Part shown: one piece after another, positions 18,766-28,030 of the stretch
How the letters are laid out: each line of letters begins with the position of its first letter
Numbering within the stretch: position 1 is the stretch's first letter
Source: an uncultured Selenomonadaceae bacterium
GTDB taxonomy: Bacteria > Bacillota > Negativicutes > Selenomonadales > Selenomonadaceae
Assembly (NCBI GenBank): GCA_905234195.1
Contig: CAJOFR010000003.1
Coordinates: 44,509 to 108,508, forward strand
Direction of reading: 5' to 3'
DNA length: 64,000 bases
Notes under the pieces: model-generated
Database searches by the model: none
Told to the model about the DNA's origin: nothing
The model's input: only the letters and a program-made list of their open reading frames with translations
Program-made: the position numbers and the translations under genes

Positions 18766-19365
18766 ATGGATATTAAAATAAAACGCGCGTTAGTCAGCGT
18801 GTCAAACAAACTCGGCGTGGTCGAGCTTGCAAGAAAACTTAGCAAAGCCGGCGTCGAAATTATCAGCACAGGCGGCACGATGAAAGCAATTCGCGCCGTC
18901 GGCGTGCCCGTGACTTATGTCAGCGATTTGACCGGATTTCCGGAGATTATGGACGGGCGCGTTAAAACTCTGAATCCGAAAATTCACGGAGGAATTTTGG
19001 CAGTGCGTGACAATCCGGAGCACGTCAAACAGATGCAGGAAAATGGAATTGTCCCCATTGATATGGTCGTTGTTAATCTTTATCCTTTCAAGGCGACGAT
19101 TCGCAAAAAAAATGTCACGCTGGACGAGGCGATAGAAAATATCGATATTGGCGGTCCCGCGATGATTCGCGCGGCGGCAAAAAATTTTAAGTTCGTCACC
19201 GTAGTGACCAACCCCGATACTTACGACGACATTGCGAAAATGGTTGCGGAGACCGGCGGCGTCAATTACGAGACGCGCAAAAAATTGGCGCAGGAAGCTT
19301 TTGCGCACACGGCTGATTATGATTCGATGATCGCCGATTACCTATCTAGGGAGGATTTACAATGA
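18766..19365 (+). CDS. purH: IMP cyclohydrolase domain of PurH only (no AICAR transformylase domain)
   Basis: The 199-aa protein covers only the IMP cyclohydrolase half of PurH, which closes FAICAR to IMP. Recognisable parts are [39 protein letters not shown] and [17 protein letters not shown] full PurH is about 510 aa; here the frame stops at 19365 with DYLSREDLQ, at the end of the cyclohydrolase domain. Stand-alone cyclohydrolases with a separate transformylase are known in some bacteria, so this may be normal for the lineage, but no transformylase is in the window. The stop overlaps the start of the next gene (ATGA). Confidence 0.93.
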   Translation: MDIKIKRALVSVSNKLGVVELARKLSKAGVEIISTGGTMKAIRAVGVPVTYVSDLTGFPEIMDGRVKTLNPKIHGGILAVRDNPEHVKQMQENGIVPIDMVVVNLYPFKATIRKKNVTLDEAIENIDIGGPAMIRAAAKNFKFVTVVTNPDTYDDIAKMVAETGGVNYETRKKLAQEAFAHTADYDSMIADYLSREDLQ

Positions 19366-19883
19366 GCAAGACAAATGTTTTTTTCGCGGCTCAAGGCGCG
19401 GTGTACGAGATTCAACGCGACGGCGGCTACCTCTGGGCACCAAAGAAAAATAAAAGCGGCGCGCCGATGTTTTATTGGGAAAATCTCACGCACGTCGAGG
19501 CGGGAAATATTATTATCCATTACACGCGCGGACATTTTCGGGCGGTCAGCGAAGTCCATGCGCAGTTGACGAATAACGGCTGGCAGGGTTTTGACGAGGC
19601 GATTATGCCAAAAGAACTGCCGGATTTTCGTGAAGAAGAAGGCTGGCTCGTCAAGTGTGAGTACTTTGAATTTTCCAAGCCCATTCCGCTGGAAACTTTC
19701 CACGATGTAATTATGGCGCACCGCAGTGAAAAATACAGTGCCTTCGACAAAAGCGGGCTCGTCAATCAAGGTTACCTCTATCACCTCGAACCGGAAATTG
19801 CGGAGGAAATTTTGCGCAAGGCTCTCGGCAATCAGCCCGAATTGAGCAAGTTGGATTATCTCGTACAATATTTGAACGGGTGA
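19362..19883 (+). CDS. EVE/PUA-like domain protein in the purine operon
   Basis: This 173-aa protein resembles the PUA-like N-terminal modules found in front of HNH and McrB-type nucleases: [16 protein letters not shown], then [20 protein letters not shown], then a [15 protein letters not shown] strand and [20 protein letters not shown]-type folds often bind modified bases, but no nuclease domain is present here and the function is unknown. Its ATG overlaps the purH stop by 4 nt and purD begins 7 bp after it, so it is fully embedded in the operon, exactly where the transformylase half of PurH would otherwise be. Confidence 0.72.
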   Translation: MSKTNVFFAAQGAVYEIQRDGGYLWAPKKNKSGAPMFYWENLTHVEAGNIIIHYTRGHFRAVSEVHAQLTNNGWQGFDEAIMPKELPDFREEEGWLVKCEYFEFSKPIPLETFHDVIMAHRSEKYSAFDKSGLVNQGYLYHLEPEIAEEILRKALGNQPELSKLDYLVQYLNG

Positions 19884-19890
19884 TTTTAAA

Positions 19891-21159
19891 ATGAATGTTT
19901 TGTTGATTGGCAGCGGCGGGCGCGAACATGCGCTGGCGTGGAAAATTTCCCAGAGTCCGTTGCTTGAAAAATTTTACGCCGTGCCGGGCAACCCCGGTAT
20001 CGCCGAATTTGCCGAATGTGTCACGGATTTTTCTGCCGAAGATAATTCCGCCGTCGTGCAGTTCGCGCAGGAAAAAAATATAAATCTCGTCGTCGTCGGT
20101 CCCGAAGCTCCATTGGTCAACGGGCTTGTTGATACACTCGACGCCGCCGGAATTAAAGCTTTTGGTCCGAAGAAGGACGCCGCGCAGATTGAGGGCTCGA
20201 AAATTTTTGCGAAAAACTTGATGAAAAAATATGATATCCCCACCGCAAAATTTGAAGTCTTCGATAATCCGGACGCCGCGAAAAATTATATCCGCTCCGA
20301 AGGCGCGCCGATTGTCATTAAAGCTGACGGACTTGCCGCCGGAAAAGGTGTCATTGTTGCGCAAAATTTGGAGGAGGCTCTTGCCGCTGTCGACGAGATG
20401 AAAAATTTTGGCGCGGCGGGAAATAAAATCGTCGTCGAAGAATTTATGGACGGCGAAGAGGCATCTATTCTTGCGTTCACCGACGGCAAGACGATTGTGC
20501 CGATGATTGCCGCGCAGGATCATAAGCGGCTGAATAATTCCGACGAAGGCGTTAATACCGGCGGCATGGGGGCTTATGCGCCCGCGCCCGTCGTCACTGC
20601 CGAAATTGCAAAGCTTGCCGAAGAAAAAATCCTCAAGCCGATTATCGCCGCGCTTAACGCCGAAAAAATTATTTATCGCGGCTGCCTGTATGCGGGCTTG
20701 ATGATTGTCGACGGCGAACCAAAAGTTGTGGAGTTTAACGCGCGATTCGGCGACCCTGAAACTCAAGTCGTGTTGCCGCTTTTGGAAGGCGACCTCCTCG
20801 AAATTATGGACGCCTGCGCGCAGGGTACTCTTGCCGACAAAAAAATTTCGTGGAGTTCCGAAAGCGCAGTCTGTGTGGTTTTGGCGAGCGGCGGTTATCC
20901 GAAGGCTTACAAAAAAAATTTGCCGATTGACGGTATCAAAAAGGCGCGGACTTTGGGCGCGCTGGTATTCCACGCCGGAACAAAAATTTCTGACGGAAAA
21001 ATTTTGACTTCGGGCGGGCGTGTGCTCGGCGTGACTTTCGTTGCGCCGGATATTAAACAGGCGATTCACAAGGTTTACAAGTGCGTTGACGTGATTCATT
21101 TCGACGACATGCACTACCGCGAAGACATCGCCGCGAAAAGTTTCAAGCACAATTTTTAG
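19891..21159 (+). CDS. purD: Phosphoribosylamine-glycine ligase (GAR synthetase)
   Basis: PurD is an ATP-grasp enzyme that makes GAR. The 422-aa protein starts MNVLLIGSGGREHALAWKI, has VVGPEAPLVNG, KADGLAAGKGVIVA, GGMGAYAPAP and VEFNARFGDPETQ, and is of standard length. It is the last purine gene of the run; glf follows after 12 bp. Confidence 0.97.
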   Translation: MNVLLIGSGGREHALAWKISQSPLLEKFYAVPGNPGIAEFAECVTDFSAEDNSAVVQFAQEKNINLVVVGPEAPLVNGLVDTLDAAGIKAFGPKKDAAQIEGSKIFAKNLMKKYDIPTAKFEVFDNPDAAKNYIRSEGAPIVIKADGLAAGKGVIVAQNLEEALAAVDEMKNFGAAGNKIVVEEFMDGEEASILAFTDGKTIVPMIAAQDHKRLNNSDEGVNTGGMGAYAPAPVVTAEIAKLAEEKILKPIIAALNAEKIIYRGCLYAGLMIVDGEPKVVEFNARFGDPETQVVLPLLEGDLLEIMDACAQGTLADKKISWSSESAVCVVLASGGYPKAYKKNLPIDGIKKARTLGALVFHAGTKISDGKILTSGGRVLGVTFVAPDIKQAIHKVYKCVDVIHFDDMHYREDIAAKSFKHNF

Positions 21160-21171
21160 AGTGGTGACAAA

Positions 21172-22314
21172 ATGTTTGACGTTGTAATTATCGGCGCGGG
21201 GCTGGCCGGAGCGGTTTTGGCTGAACGTTTCGCGACTCAAAGTGATAAAAAAGTTTTGCTGGTGGAGCGTCGTCAACACGTGGCGGGAAATTGTTACGAC
21301 AAGGTTGACGGCAACGGGATTCTGATTCACAAGTACGGACCGCATCTTTTTCACACCGACGACGAGGAAGTTTGGAATTATCTTTCTAAATTCACCGAGT
21401 GGCAAAATTATCAGCACCATGTCAAGGCGTTGGTTGACGGGCAGGCGGTTCCCTTGCCCTTCAATCTGAATACGTTGCACAAAGTTTTTCCGAAGAGTTT
21501 GGCGGAGCGTTTGGAGTCCGTGTTGCTGAAAAATTATCCTTACGGCAAAAAAATTCCCATCCTTGAGCTGAAAAAATCTTCGGACGCTGACTTGCAGTTT
21601 TTGGCGGATTTCATTTACGAGAAAATTTTTCTGCACTACACCGAAAAGCAGTGGGGGCAAACTCCCGAACAAATTTCCGGCGCGGTGACTGCGCGTGTGC
21701 CGATTTTAATTGGGCGCGACGACAGATATTTTCACGACAAATTTCAGGCGGTGCCGGCGCGCGGCTACACTGCCCTCGTGAAAAAAATGATCTTCCAAAA
21801 AAATATCAAGCTCATGCTCAATACGGATTTTCACGAGGTCTTGAACATTCACGGGCATGAAATTTATCTCTTCGGTCACAAATTTTACGGGCGGTTGATT
21901 TACACTGGGCAGCTTGACGAACTTTTTGATTGCAAATTCGGCGCGTTGCCGTATCGCAGCGTGAAGATGAAGTTTGAAACGATTCACGCGGAAAATTTTC
22001 AGACGGCGGCGACGGTGAATTATCCGAACGACTACGATTTCACGCGAATCACCGAATTTAAAAATATCCATCCCGTTCAGTCTTCGCGCACGACGATTTT
22101 GAAGGAGTACCCGCAGGAATATGTTGCGGGGAAAAATTCGCCGTACTACCCGCTTTTCACGGACGAGGCGAAGGCGGCTTACGAAAAGTATTTCGAGGAG
22201 CTGAAAAATTTGCCGCGCGTCAAGGCGGTCGGGCGGCTGGCGGAGTATCGTTATTTTGACATGGACGACGTCGTCAGGCGCGCGCTGAATGTTTTTGCGG
22301 AGTTGAGTGCTTGA
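21172..22314 (+). CDS. glf: UDP-galactopyranose mutase
   Basis: Glf is a flavoenzyme that makes UDP-galactofuranose for surface polysaccharides. The 380-aa protein has an FAD-binding VVIIGAGLAGAVLAERF at the N-terminus, HKYGPHLFHTDDEEVW, and YTEKQWGQTP typical of the family. It is probably cotranscribed from the purine operon. The next gene, a glycosyltransferase, overlaps its end by 4 nt, so a galactofuranose-containing polymer is a reasonable inference. Confidence 0.95.
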   Translation: MFDVVIIGAGLAGAVLAERFATQSDKKVLLVERRQHVAGNCYDKVDGNGILIHKYGPHLFHTDDEEVWNYLSKFTEWQNYQHHVKALVDGQAVPLPFNLNTLHKVFPKSLAERLESVLLKNYPYGKKIPILELKKSSDADLQFLADFIYEKIFLHYTEKQWGQTPEQISGAVTARVPILIGRDDRYFHDKFQAVPARGYTALVKKMIFQKNIKLMLNTDFHEVLNIHGHEIYLFGHKFYGRLIYTGQLDELFDCKFGALPYRSVKMKFETIHAENFQTAATVNYPNDYDFTRITEFKNIHPVQSSRTTILKEYPQEYVAGKNSPYYPLFTDEAKAAYEKYFEELKNLPRVKAVGRLAEYRYFDMDDVVRRALNVFAELSA

Positions 22315-23225
22315 ATTGTGGCTTGATAATCCCGACGTTGAACGCGGGCGAACAATTTCAAGAACTACTCGCGCAAATTTCGAGACAGACTTTGCCGACG
22401 AAAAAATTAATCGTCGACTCTGAATCAACGGATCGAACGGTAGAGGTTGCAAAAAATTTCGGCTTTGAGGTCTTGACGGTTTCACGCGCAGAATTTAATC
22501 ACGGAGCGACGAGACAGTTTGCGGCGGAGTACCTTTCCAAAAAATTTCCGCTTGACGTGGTGATTTTTTTGACACAGGACATTTTGTTTCACGACGAAAA
22601 TTCTCTTGCTCTGCTGGTGAAAATTTTTTCTGTCAGCCCGAAAATCGGCTTGGCTTACGGGCGGCAACTTCCGCACGAAAATGCCACGAACGAGGCGGAA
22701 ATTTTGCGGGCGTTCAATTATCCGGCGGGCAATCAAATTCGTACTTTCGAGAGCCGAAAAATTTTCGGGATAAAAGCGGCGATGGCGTCGAATTCTTTTG
22801 CGGCGTACCGCGTCGAGATTTTGAGAAAGGTCGGCGGTTTTCCGAGCGTGATTCTGTGTGAAGACATGTACGTTGCCGCGAAAATGTTGGTCGCCGGTTT
22901 CGAGACGGCCTACGTTGCCGACGCGCAGGTTTATCATTCGCATAATTACACGGCGGCGCAGGAATTTCGCCGTTATTTTGATATTGGGACGTTTCACGCA
23001 CGCGAAGGTTGGATTCGTGAAAAATTTGGCAGTGCTGAAGGCGCGGGGAAGAAATTTTTCGTCATGAAAATTTCTGTACTGTGGAAAAAAAATCCTGTGG
23101 AGTGTTTCAGTGCGATTTTTCGAGATGCAATGAAATTTTTTGGGTACAGATTAGGGCGGCTTGAAAAATTTTTGCCGAAGATTTTTTGCCGTGCCGTATC
23201 GACGGATAAAAATTTCTGGCGTTAA
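22311..23225 (+). CDS. Glycosyltransferase family 2
   Basis: This 304-aa GT-A-fold enzyme begins GLIIPTLNAGEQFQEL, has the nucleotide-sugar segment VDSESTDRTVEVAKNFG and a later VILCEDMYVAAKML acidic motif. It is similar in outline to rhamnosyltransferases of O-antigen clusters, but the sugar is not readable. The TTG start at 22311 overlaps the glf stop. It probably acts on the same surface polymer as Glf. Confidence 0.87.
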   Translation: MNCGLIIPTLNAGEQFQELLAQISRQTLPTKKLIVDSESTDRTVEVAKNFGFEVLTVSRAEFNHGATRQFAAEYLSKKFPLDVVIFLTQDILFHDENSLALLVKIFSVSPKIGLAYGRQLPHENATNEAEILRAFNYPAGNQIRTFESRKIFGIKAAMASNSFAAYRVEILRKVGGFPSVILCEDMYVAAKMLVAGFETAYVADAQVYHSHNYTAAQEFRRYFDIGTFHAREGWIREKFGSAEGAGKKFFVMKISVLWKKNPVECFSAIFRDAMKFFGYRLGRLEKFLPKIFCRAVSTDKNFWR

Positions 23226-23240
23226 TTTGGAGGTTTGTAT

Positions 23241-23882
23241 TTGAAAAATTTAATTATAATCGGGATTGGCGGATTTGCCCGCGAAGTTTACTGGTTCCTG
23301 CAAAAGTCTATCGGCTTCGGGACGGATTGGCAAGTTAAAGGTTTTCTCGACGGCGACGTAAAACTTGCGGCTGAAGAATATATGAAACTTCCCAAAGGTG
23401 TACCTGTACTCGGCGACGTTGACAGCTACGAAATTTGCGAAAATGATATTTTTACCTGCGCAATCGGCAACCCTAAAGTTCGTCGTAAACTTGTCGAAAA
23501 GATGCTGGAGCGCGGTGCGGAGTTCACGAATATTATTTCACAGGACGCTTTTATCATGCCGACGGCGAAAATCGGGCGTGGCGTGATAATTTGTCTTTAT
23601 TGCGGGGTAAGCGACCATGCTGAAATCGGAGATTTTTGCGTAATGAACAGCTCGACTTTTGTTGGTCACGACGCAAAGGTTAAAAATTACAGCTGTATCA
23701 TGTCGCATGTCAGTATTGGGGGCGCGGCGCAGATTGGCGCGGAAGTTTTTATCGGCAGCAGTGTTACAATTTTACCCAAAGCTAAAATCGGCGACGGCGC
23801 GTATATCGGCGCGGCAAGTGTTGTTTTAAAAAAGGTCAAGGAAAATGCAGAAGTTTTCGGTAATCCTGCAGTTGTAATTTAA
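23241..23882 (+). CDS. PglD/NeuD-like sugar acetyltransferase
   Basis: This protein of 213 aa has an N-terminal Rossmann-like sugar-binding domain (LIIIGIGGFAREVYWFL) and a C-terminal left-handed beta-helix of hexapeptide repeats (VGHDAKVKNYSCIMSHVSI onward). Such enzymes acetylate amino-sugars for glycans. TTG 23241 is chosen because GGAGG at 23229 is 7 nt upstream. It closes the surface-sugar segment behind the purine genes. Confidence 0.87.
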   Translation: MKNLIIIGIGGFAREVYWFLQKSIGFGTDWQVKGFLDGDVKLAAEEYMKLPKGVPVLGDVDSYEICENDIFTCAIGNPKVRRKLVEKMLERGAEFTNIISQDAFIMPTAKIGRGVIICLYCGVSDHAEIGDFCVMNSSTFVGHDAKVKNYSCIMSHVSIGGAAQIGAEVFIGSSVTILPKAKIGDGAYIGAASVVLKKVKENAEVFGNPAVVI

Positions 23883-23927
23883 TTTTTCTCAATTATGTCT
23901 CATAAAATTTAAAGAAGATGGTTTTTC

Positions 23928-25385
23928 GTGGCAAACTATGTAATGTTTCAAGGCACAAGTTCACATGTCGGAAAAAGTATTTTGACTACAGCGTTATGCC
24001 GGATTTTTTATAGAGAAGGCTTGCGGGTTGCTCCGTTCAAAGCGCAAAATATGGCTTTAAATTCTTTCGTTACTGCGGACGGTTTGGAGATGGGGCGCGC
24101 GCAAGTTGCTCAAGCTGAAGCGGCGGTTCTTGCTCCTGCCGTTGAAATGAATCCCGTACTCTTGAAACCTACAGGAAATGCAACTTCACAAGTTATAATT
24201 AATGGAAAACCCGTTGGCGTGATGAGCGCGGCGGAATATCACAAAGGTTACTCGCTGAAAGCATTCGACGCCGTGAAAGACGCGCTGAAAAAACTTTCGT
24301 CAGAATTTGAAATTCTCGTGATTGAAGGAGCAGGTTCGCCGGCTGAAGTTAATCTTAAGGAACATGACATTGTAAACATGAAAGTTGCAAAATTTTTAGG
24401 TGCACCTGTAATCTTAGTTGCAGATATTGATCGCGGCGGCGCATTGGCGTCCCTCGTCGGCACTCTTGAGCTTTTGGACGAAGACGAACGCAATTTAGTC
24501 AAAGGGCTCGTGATAAATAAATTTCGCGGCGACGTCAAACTTTTAATGCCCGCAATTGATTTTCTTGAAGATAAAACCGGTAAACCTGTTCTCGGAATTA
24601 TCCCTTACATTGAAAAGCTCGGTATCGATGATGAAGATTCTGTTTCGCTGGACGACAAAATTTCCGACGGCGGAGAAATTAATATCGCTGTCGTTCGGCT
24701 GGGTAAGTTGTCGAATTTTACCGATTTTGACAGTCTTGCCGGTGAAATTGACGTAAATTTGATTTATGCAAAGACGATTGAAGAGATTGAGCGCGCTGAT
24801 TTGATAATTTTACCGGGCAGCAAAAATACTTCGGAAGATTTAATCGCGCTGAAAGATAATAATTTTGCAGAGACAATTATAAATCAAGCTGAAAATGGCG
24901 TGCCGATTATCGGGATTTGCGGAGGTTTTCAGATGCTCGGCAGGAAAATTTTTGATCCGAATAATTTTGAATCAAGTCACGCTGAACTGGACGGTTTAAA
25001 TCTTTTGCCGATTGAAACTACATTTACGGCAGGAAAATTGACGAAACAAATTTCGGTTGGTCAGATCGACTTTGAGTTTTTGGGCAACCATATTCGCGCC
25101 GAAAATCTCGAAGGTTATGAAATTCATTCGGGTATAACTAAAAATATCGGTGAAAAAAAGATTGTCGCAGTGAAAAATATTTTGGGGACTTATGTTCACG
25201 GGATTTTTGATAACGACGACTTCCGCCGACAAATTTTGAACGCCGTCCGACGCAAAAAAAATCTCCCGCCGATTAATTCTACACGCAACGTCAGAGCCGA
25301 AAAGCAAAAAAATTACGAGCGACTTGCCAAAATCGTTCGCGAAAATCTGAATATTGATTTGCTGAAAAAAATTATTTACGGTTGA
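23928..25385 (+). CDS. cobQ: Cobyric acid synthase
   Basis: CobQ amidates adenosyl-cobyrinate a,c-diamide in cobalamin synthesis. The 485-aa protein has a P-loop-like N-terminus (MFQGTSSHVGKSILTTAL), SFVTADGLEMGRAQVAQA, ILVADIDRGGALASLVGT, and a C-terminal glutamine amidotransferase with IIGICGGFQMLG (cysteine nucleophile) and YVHGIFDNDDFR. The start is a GTG. No other B12 genes are next to it, and I see no cobalamin riboswitch in the 45-bp spacer. The B12-dependent methionine synthase at 35443 is a plausible consumer. Confidence 0.95.
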   Translation: MANYVMFQGTSSHVGKSILTTALCRIFYREGLRVAPFKAQNMALNSFVTADGLEMGRAQVAQAEAAVLAPAVEMNPVLLKPTGNATSQVIINGKPVGVMSAAEYHKGYSLKAFDAVKDALKKLSSEFEILVIEGAGSPAEVNLKEHDIVNMKVAKFLGAPVILVADIDRGGALASLVGTLELLDEDERNLVKGLVINKFRGDVKLLMPAIDFLEDKTGKPVLGIIPYIEKLGIDDEDSVSLDDKISDGGEINIAVVRLGKLSNFTDFDSLAGEIDVNLIYAKTIEEIERADLIILPGSKNTSEDLIALKDNNFAETIINQAENGVPIIGICGGFQMLGRKIFDPNNFESSHAELDGLNLLPIETTFTAGKLTKQISVGQIDFEFLGNHIRAENLEGYEIHSGITKNIGEKKIVAVKNILGTYVHGIFDNDDFRRQILNAVRRKKNLPPINSTRNVRAEKQKNYERLAKIVRENLNIDLLKKIIYG

Positions 25386-25409
25386 CAGAATCAGATTAAA
25401 TGTGATAAA
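25382..25409 (+). promoter_or_regulatory. Promoter of rplS
   Basis: TTGACA at 25382-25387 overlaps the cobQ stop codon. After a 16-bp spacer ending in TGT comes GATAAA (25404-25409), an extended -10. Confidence 0.65.
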
Positions 25410-25426
25410 ATTCCTGCCGTTATCAG

Positions 25427-25460
25427 GGCGTTCCGCTGAACCCGCGCGGTCATGAACGCC
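25427..25460 (+). promoter_or_regulatory. Hairpin in the rplS leader (candidate ribosomal-protein leader)
   Basis: GGCGTTC (25427-25433) pairs perfectly with GAACGCC (25454-25460), with a CCGC/GCGG pairing possible inside. It sits just before the AGGAGG site of rplS, where an L19 autoregulatory leader would be expected. The link to L19 control is inference. Confidence 0.5.
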
Positions 25461-25478
25461 GCACAGGAGGATTTTTTT

Positions 25479-25823
25479 ATGAATATTATCGAGATTCTTG
25501 AGAAGGAACAGCTCCGCAAGGACGTGCCGCAGTTCGCGCCGGGCGATACGGTTCGCGTGCATGCGAAAATTGTCGAGGGCAACCGCGAGCGTATCCAGGT
25601 TTTTGAAGGCGTCGTGATTGGGCGTCAAGGTAGCGGCGTTCGCGAAATGTTTACCGTGCGTCGAATTTCTTACGGCGTCGGCGTCGAAAGAATGTTCCCC
25701 GTTCATTCGCCGCGCGTCGATAAAGTCGAGGTTGTTCGTCGCGGCTCCGTTCGTCGTGCGAAACTTTATTACCTGCGCAAACTTACAGGCAAGGCTGCAA
25801 GAATTAAGGAAAAGAAAAGTTAA
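25479..25823 (+). CDS. rplS: 50S ribosomal protein L19
   Basis: L19 sits at the 30S-50S interface. The 114-aa protein begins [19 protein letters not shown] and has the conserved [19 protein letters not shown] and [20 protein letters not shown]. Start ATG 25479 follows AGGAGG. It is a single-gene unit here with its own promoter and terminator; trmD and rimM, its usual neighbours, are absent. Confidence 0.97.
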   Translation: MNIIEILEKEQLRKDVPQFAPGDTVRVHAKIVEGNRERIQVFEGVVIGRQGSGVREMFTVRRISYGVGVERMFPVHSPRVDKVEVVRRGSVRRAKLYYLRKLTGKAARIKEKKS

Positions 25824-25847
25824 TCTGTCAAGTTTAAGTCGAAAAAT

Positions 25848-25880
25848 AAAAACTTCCGTCGAATGTGGCGGAAGTTTTTT
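25848..25880. terminator. Rho-independent terminator between rplS and sbcD
   Basis: AAAAACTTCCG (25848-25858) and CGGAAGTTTTT (25869-25879) form an 11-bp stem with a 10-nt loop. T-runs on the plus side and A-runs on the other make it usable for both convergent genes. Confidence 0.88.
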
Positions 25881-25883
25881 ATT

Positions 25884-27032
25884 TTAATCGGCTACAGCCT
25901 GAGTTTCAAGCTCTTTCAAAAATTCTTCCATCGCCGCGCGGTAATCGCCCTCCAACTTCTCATTCGTTTCGTGCTCAAAAAAATCCGCGAAATATTCCAG
26001 CGTCGAAACTCCCTCCCGCAAATTCTGCGCGTCCGAATGATTTTCCGCCGCCTTCTCCAGCCCGGCGAACCTAATGCTTAAAATATTCGGGAAAGCCGCC
26101 TCGCGCAACTTGCCCACCGCGTCCAGGACGTACTTTTTGTCAGCAAGCTCGGCGTGAATATAATCGTGCGTCTTCGGATACTCCAGCAGTTCCTTGAGCG
26201 TGCCCGAAAAAATTTTCACGTCGTGCAGGGGAATTAAATTCACGTGCTCGGCGGAAATTTCGCCCGCGCCGTCAATGTCCACGAGTGTGACGCCTTTGTC
26301 AAAATTCGCCTCGTCGAAGGAATATTTCAAAATCGAACCGCTGTACCGAACAAAATTATTGCTCTTCGCCATGTTTTGCGGCTTGTGCAGGTGACCAAGC
26401 GCGGTGTAGTTGTAGCCGGAAAAATTCGCCGCGTCGACGTTATCCAGCGTGCCGACAATTTTTCTTTCGGACTCGGAAGTTTTCCCGCCCGTCGCGAACA
26501 AGTGAGCAACAGCAACGCTCCTCCTGCCGTTCGGGATTTTTTTTCGCTCGGCGGCAAGATAAATTTTATTCGTCTCGTCGCTTGTCAGCCGCTCCGAAAT
26601 TTCCGGCGCGAATTTATTTTGAATTTCAATCGGCTCACAAAAAGGTATCAGCGAAAAATAAATCTCGCCGAACTTATCCTGCAGAATCACCGGCGGCAAA
26701 TTTTCTTCCGGTCTCGTGACAATAAAAAATTTCGTCTGCTTTAAAAGGCGGCTCCCAAAATTCAGCCGCGCCGCGTTGTCGTGGTTGCCGGAAATGCACA
26801 GCACCGGAATTTTTTTTTCTGCCAGCTTGAAAATTACTTCGTCGAAAAGGTTAATCGCCTCGACGGGCGGTACGCCCCTGTCGTAAATATCTCCGGCAAC
26901 AATCACCGCCTCAGGCTTTGCGTCGTCGACGAGTTTTAAAAACTCCCGCAAAATGTGCGCCTGGTCGTCAATCAGCGAATGCCCCTTCAGATTTTTGCCG
27001 AGATGCCAATCCGCCGTATGGATAAACCGCAT
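25884..27032 (-). CDS. sbcD: Exonuclease SbcCD, nuclease subunit SbcD
   Basis: SbcD (Mre11-like) cleaves hairpins and DNA ends. The 382-aa protein shows the metallophosphoesterase motifs in order: HTADWHLGKNLKG, AGDIYDRGVPP, CISGNHDNAARL and LGHLHKPQ. The ATPase partner SbcC would normally follow downstream, but rplS is convergent there, so it must lie elsewhere. Upstream on the same strand are two small membrane proteins. Confidence 0.94.
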   Translation of the reverse strand: MRFIHTADWHLGKNLKGHSLIDDQAHILREFLKLVDDAKPEAVIVAGDIYDRGVPPVEAINLFDEVIFKLAEKKIPVLCISGNHDNAARLNFGSRLLKQTKFFIVTRPEENLPPVILQDKFGEIYFSLIPFCEPIEIQNKFAPEISERLTSDETNKIYLAAERKKIPNGRRSVAVAHLFATGGKTSESERKIVGTLDNVDAANFSGYNYTALGHLHKPQNMAKSNNFVRYSGSILKYSFDEANFDKGVTLVDIDGAGEISAEHVNLIPLHDVKIFSGTLKELLEYPKTHDYIHAELADKKYVLDAVGKLREAAFPNILSIRFAGLEKAAENHSDAQNLREGVSTLEYFADFFEHETNEKLEGDYRAAMEEFLKELETQAVAD

Positions 27033-27045
27033 TTTGTTCCCCCCG

Positions 27046-27552
27046 TTAAAAATTTTGTTTGTCTTCGAGTGCCGCGCGAATCTCCGAAATTTTTGCCTGG
27101 TATTCCGAGCGCAAAATTAATCTGTCGCGCAGGTTTTCGATTTGCAATTCTCCGAGTGCTATTTTAAATTTTGCCTGCGCCGCGCGATCCAAATTTTTTA
27201 TTTCCCGTTCGTAGCTCCCGCGTAATTTTTCCACTTCCGCCAAAATTTCCCGCGACTCCCCGTAACGAATCAGCGAAAACGAAAATCGCATCGAGAAATA
27301 GACGAGCAGGAAGTTCAGCGCGGCGGATTGCAGGGAGTACGCCAAAATCCCCGACGCGCCCGCCAAAATTATCCAGTGCCATTGAATTTCAAATTCAAGC
27401 GTCCTGCGCGCCGCCGCATTGTAGACGCTGAATCCCGACGCGGCGATAAAAATTGCGACGGACACTTTGAAACTGCCGTCGAAGAATATCAGCAACGCCG
27501 CAGTTACCGCGACTATTATTGCCTCTGTCGATTCGTATTGCCAATCAGTCAT
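27046..27552 (-). CDS. Hypothetical membrane protein with C-terminal coiled coil
   Basis: This 168-aa protein starts at ATG 27552 (MTDWQYESTEAIIVAV; the longer frame to 27603 lacks support). Residues 9-90 carry three or four hydrophobic segments and the last 75 residues form a charged coiled coil (EILAEVEKLRGSYEREIKNL). It is not recognised. It overlaps the upstream OB-fold gene by 8 bp and lies 13 bp before sbcD, suggesting cotranscription. Confidence 0.72.
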   Translation of the reverse strand: MTDWQYESTEAIIVAVTAALLIFFDGSFKVSVAIFIAASGFSVYNAAARRTLEFEIQWHWIILAGASGILAYSLQSAALNFLLVYFSMRFSFSLIRYGESREILAEVEKLRGSYEREIKNLDRAAQAKFKIALGELQIENLRDRLILRSEYQAKISEIRAALEDKQNF

Positions 27553-27937
27553 TTTTAAAAACCTGCCACGTTTTAATTTCCAGCTCACCCTTGTAAACGT
27601 CAATCTCGCCGTTCAGAAAAATGACGGACTTTTCGTCACGGCTCTGAATCAATAAATTTTTGAACTCCGGATTATTGACATTTGTCTTTGAAAAAATCAC
27701 GCCTTTAATTTTTTTGTCGGTGTTGACGTCTTTCAGCGTGAAAAAAATATTTCCCTTGCCCTCGTTGAGATTTAGGACGATACCGCGCGTTTCGCGGACG
27801 ACGCCTATCATTTTTGGAGTAATTTCGCTGACTTCGGCGGTACCTGAAAAAGTTTCGGGCGCGTGGTGAAAAATTTGGAAAGTGACAGCTACGGTGATTA
27901 TGATGATTCCAAAAAGTCCGAGAACCTTATAATTCAA
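27545..27937 (-). CDS. Membrane-anchored OB-fold-like protein
   Basis: This protein of about 130 aa has an N-terminal membrane helix (VLGLFGIIIITVAVTF) and a beta-rich extracytoplasmic part with alternating strands (GVVRETRGIVLNLNEGKGN, then FLNGEIDVYKGELEIKT) that looks like an OB fold of the nucleic-acid-binding type. TTG 27937 is chosen because AGGTGG lies just upstream; the frame extends to 28009 without a ribosome site. Function unknown. It overlaps the next gene towards sbcD by 8 bp. Confidence 0.68.
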   Translation of the reverse strand: MNYKVLGLFGIIIITVAVTFQIFHHAPETFSGTAEVSEITPKMIGVVRETRGIVLNLNEGKGNIFFTLKDVNTDKKIKGVIFSKTNVNNPEFKNLLIQSRDEKSVIFLNGEIDVYKGELEIKTWQVFKND

Positions 27938-27966
27938 AGCAATTCCACCTTTCAGCGAAGGTTTAG

Positions 27967-27994
27967 AAAAAAAGCCGCCCACGAATGAGCGGCT
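27967..27994 (-). terminator. Terminator of the PTS IIABC gene
   Basis: On the minus strand AGCCGC, a 10-nt loop and GCGGCT are followed by a run of six or more T residues. It lies 37 bp after the stop of the PTS gene. Confidence 0.85.
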
Positions 27995-28030
27995 GATTTT
28001 ATTTTCCAAACAGAAAATCTAAATTCAAAA

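Noticed and set aside
19762..21672. 636-codon minus-strand open frame opposite purD and glf
   Set aside because: It is the antisense of two certain genes, has no ribosome site and no recognisable domains.
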